Assembly: GCF_026650985.1 (NCBI RefSeq)
Contig: NZ_CP086239.1
Location: 3,348,001-3,412,000, forward strand
From: Clostridium estertheticum
Lineage (GTDB): Bacteria; Bacillota; Clostridia; Clostridiales; Clostridiaceae
Reading direction: 5' to 3'
DNA: 64,000 bases
Shown: positions 62,216 through 64,000 of the stretch, piece after piece
How positions within the stretch are numbered: position 1 is the stretch's first letter
How the letters are laid out: each line of letters starts with the position of its first letter
Notes under the pieces: model-generated
Database searches by the model: none
Seen by the model: only the letters and a program-made list of their open reading frames with translations
What the model was told of the DNA's origin: nothing
Program-made: the position numbers and the translations under genes

Positions 62216-62635
62216 ATGAAAATAGCTGTAATAGACGCTCAAGGAGCAGGTCTTGGAAAAACAATTATAAAAAAAATTCATAAAGAGATTGATCTTAATA
62301 TTTATATTATTGCACTTGGTACAAATACATTTGCTACCTCTAATATGATGAAATCCGGCGCAAATTTTGGTATAAGTGGAGAGGATGAAATTTGCTCATT
62401 TTGCACTACAAATAAAGTTGATAGTATAATTGGGCCAATTGGCATGATTTGTAGTGGTGGCATAAAAGGAGAGATTACCCCTAGGATTGCCTCATCAATA
62501 TATAATATGGATTGTACTAAATATATAATTCCACTACAAAAACATGGTATTTACATACCAGGAACAAGAAATCTTCAAATAAAAGATATTATTGACGACA
62601 TTATTATCGATATAAAAAGTAAAATAAAACTATGA
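62216..62635 (+). CDS. DUF3842 family protein
   Basis: A 139-residue soluble protein of the DUF3842 family: MKIAVIDAQGAGLGK with a glycine-rich nucleotide-binding-like loop, ALGTNTFATSNMMKSGANFGISGE, GPIGMICSGGIKGEITP and PLQKHGIYIPGT. Rossmann-like, function unknown; common in clostridia. GGGGAGG ribosome site. Divergent from the Spo0A-family gene across a region with 0A boxes. Confidence 0.85.
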   Translation: MKIAVIDAQGAGLGKTIIKKIHKEIDLNIYIIALGTNTFATSNMMKSGANFGISGEDEICSFCTTNKVDSIIGPIGMICSGGIKGEITPRIASSIYNMDCTKYIIPLQKHGIYIPGTRNLQIKDIIDDIIIDIKSKIKL

Positions 62636-62714
62636 TAGTAATATATAAGGATTGATTTAATTGATAACATGATATAAACTATAATTAAATTTAATATTAT
62701 AATTATGAGTAACT

Positions 62715-62866
62715 AAAGTATAGATTACCTTAGTTTAAAAGGGAAGACAGGTGTAAATCCTGCGCGGTCCCGCCGCTGTAAAAGAAGAGTCCTTATATAA
62801 AATGCCACTGGGAAACCGGGAAGGTACAATGGGGACAATGATGCTTAAGCCAGAATACCTTTCCAT
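62715..62866 (+). ncRNA. cobalamin riboswitch
   Basis: The conserved core is present in order: AAAAGGGAAGACAGGTG, AATCCTGCGCGGTCCCGCC with GCTGTAA, GCCACTGGGAAACCGGGAAGG, and AAGCCAGAATACCT. This is the adenosylcobalamin (B12 box) riboswitch. It sits in the leader of nrdD followed by an intrinsic terminator, so B12 would stop transcription. Confidence 0.93.
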
Positions 62867-62936
62867 AATTACACACAATAACTCTACGAGAGATGGAGAG
62901 GTGCTAGCAATATCTTTTTTTAGTTGCGATGATTTT

Positions 62937-62973
62937 AAGTCTCTTAACTCAATAGTTAAGGGACTTTTAACGT
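62937..62973 (+). terminator. riboswitch-controlled terminator
   Basis: AAGTC-CTTAACT pairs with AGTTAAG-GACTT around CAAT, followed by TTAACGTTTT. It lies between the cobalamin aptamer and nrdD, as expected for the expression platform. Confidence 0.75.
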
Positions 62974-63016
62974 TTTAGGAAACATTTATAGAAAATGAAA
63001 TACACGGAGGTATTAT

Positions 63017-64000
63017 ATGCAAGTAATAAAAAGAGATTCGAGAAGAAAAGAATTTATACCCGAAAGAATATTAACAGCAGCTGGAAAAGCTTTTACAGAA
63101 GTATACGGGAAGGAAGATAAGAGTTTTAATAATCTTGTCTTAACCAGGGTACTTGAAACTCTTAAACAAAGAGGAGAGACTATAATTCCAATAGAAGAAA
63201 TACAGGATATAATAGTTGATCAAATAAAATTATTAGATAATAAAGTAGCTCTAGCCTACATAAGTTACAGAGAAGAAAGAACTTTTGAAAGAGATAAAAA
63301 AGGGGAATTAGATAAAGAAATAGATAATATAATTAATGCAGTTTCAGAGCAGACTAATTCGAATGGAAATCTTGATGGCAGTAAAATCCAAACTATAAGA
63401 GCATTAATTTCAAACGTTGTAGGAAGCAACTATAGTCAAAGACATAAAATACCTAAAAAATATTTGAAAAAGCATAAAAAAAGTATATATATACATGATG
63501 AAACTTATTTTGGTTTACCACTTTTCAATTGTTGCCTCGTTGACTGGATTAGTATGTTCGAGAATGGATTTGACCTAGGTACAACACTTATAGGAACACC
63601 AAATTCAATTGAGACCGCAATAAATGTATTATCTCAAGTTGCGAGTCATATATCTAGTAATACATATGGTGGAACTACCTTCCCAACTTTAATAACAGGA
63701 CTTACTCCTTACGCGGTTAAAAGTTTAAACAAACATAGGGTCGTTGGAAAAAAATGGATTGAAAATGTCCTTAAAATAGAAGAATATGCCTGGGATAGAT
63801 TGGGCAAAGAAATAGAAGATAGCATGCAATCACTTGAATATGAAGTTCAAACATTAATGACAAGTCGTGCCGAGACTCCATTTTTAACACTTGGTATAAA
63901 TAATGTAGATTTGAATGCTAGTTACGAGGATCAAAAAATTCAAAAAATGATAACCGAGGCTATATTAAACCAAAGAATTAAAGGATTAACCGGTGGTGTA
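63017..64000 (+). CDS. nrdD: anaerobic (class III) ribonucleoside-triphosphate reductase (3' end outside window)
   Basis: The first 328 residues of NrdD. An ATP-cone (MQVIKRDSRRKEFIPERILTA to about residue 90) is followed by the class III catalytic core: YSQRHKIPKKYLKKH, YIHDETYFGLPLFNCCLVDW, SQVASHISSNTYGGTTFP and SRAETPFLTLG. ATG behind GGAGG. It reduces ribonucleotides with a glycyl radical made by NrdG. Control by a cobalamin riboswitch suggests that a B12-dependent class II reductase exists elsewhere and is preferred when B12 is available. Runs off the right edge. Confidence 0.92.
   Translation, partial: MQVIKRDSRRKEFIPERILTAAGKAFTEVYGKEDKSFNNLVLTRVLETLKQRGETIIPIEEIQDIIVDQIKLLDNKVALAYISYREERTFERDKKGELDKEIDNIINAVSEQTNSNGNLDGSKIQTIRALISNVVGSNYSQRHKIPKKYLKKHKKSIYIHDETYFGLPLFNCCLVDWISMFENGFDLGTTLIGTPNSIETAINVLSQVASHISSNTYGGTTFPTLITGLTPYAVKSLNKHRVVGKKWIENVLKIEEYAWDRLGKEIEDSMQSLEYEVQTLMTSRAETPFLTLGINNVDLNASYEDQKIQKMITEAILNQRIKGLTGGV

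Noticed and set aside
1-64000. Mobile elements, CRISPR arrays, tRNA or rRNA genes, prophage or defence islands
   Set aside because: No transposase, regularly spaced repeats, tRNA-like cloverleaf, rRNA sequence or recognisable defence gene was seen.

Overview
The window is AT-rich DNA from a low-GC, spore-forming anaerobic Firmicute, most likely a Clostridium in the broad sense. Supporting markers are a Spo0A-family regulator, the [FeFe]-hydrogenase maturase HydF, a clostridial thiolase, rubrerythrin, a class III anaerobic ribonucleotide reductase, strong AGGAGG-type ribosome sites and frequent TTG/GTG starts. I see no tRNA, rRNA, CRISPR array, phage or insertion sequence.

Layout. 1-2 kb: lrgAB and a cyclopropane fatty acid synthase. 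2.2-3.1 kb: rubrerythrin and a Tyr/Asp/Asn-rich small protein. 3.2-11.3 kb (minus strand): a cell-envelope block with a phosphodiester glycosidase, an O-antigen-ligase-like protein, two PAP2 phosphatases, a DedA protein, a DedA-PAP2 fusion and a two-component system. 12-14.6 kb: a second two-component system with a SHOCT-domain protein. 14.8-16.2 kb: an NlpC/P60 hydrolase and a 43-residue FeoB-associated-type protein. 16.5-25 kb (plus): a polyprenyl synthase, a YtkA/FixH-like protein, a membrane polyferredoxin, menG, fixABCX, doxD and a second YtkA-like gene. 25-33.3 kb (minus): menF-D-H-B-E-C-menI-A. 33.7-36.8 kb: the csoR-copA-copZ copper operon. 37-48.4 kb: ZIP transporter, VanW protein, PAS-GGDEF-HD-GYP protein, YitT, DUF3237, an MprF-like flippase, a KimA-type potassium importer, and a sulfite reductase with a divergent LysR. 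48.4-57 kb: alpha-amylase, a 2-hydroxyacid dehydrogenase-like protein, YfcE, an orphan CopZ, HydF, a polysaccharide deacetylase, PssA, a DltC-like carrier and a TVP38 protein. 57-64 kb: a thiolase with a sigma-54 promoter, its probable enhancer-binding activator, a ferredoxin, a Spo0A-family regulator, DUF3842, and a cobalamin riboswitch ahead of nrdD.

The main system is at 16.5-33.3 kb. Two convergent operons encode the whole classical menaquinone pathway from chorismate (MenF, D, H, C, E, B, a probable MenI, A, G), a side-chain synthase and the quinone-linked FixABCX flavoprotein complex. Most described Clostridium are regarded as lacking respiratory quinones, so this looks like a self-contained menaquinone redox module in a fermentative anaerobe. 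The hepT-to-fixX operon also appears to have been duplicated in tandem. In the second copy a promoter relic, the last codons of hepT, an intact ytkA paralogue and the 3' end of fixX survive around doxD.

Other notable points: a DedA-PAP2 fusion whose phosphatase motifs are destroyed; matching 11-bp direct repeats placed 5 bp before the -10 of envelope genes; a textbook sigma-54 promoter plus palindromic activator sites upstream of thiolase; a Spo0A-family protein with altered recognition-helix residues and two Spo0A boxes upstream; and a hydroxyacid dehydrogenase missing two catalytic residues.
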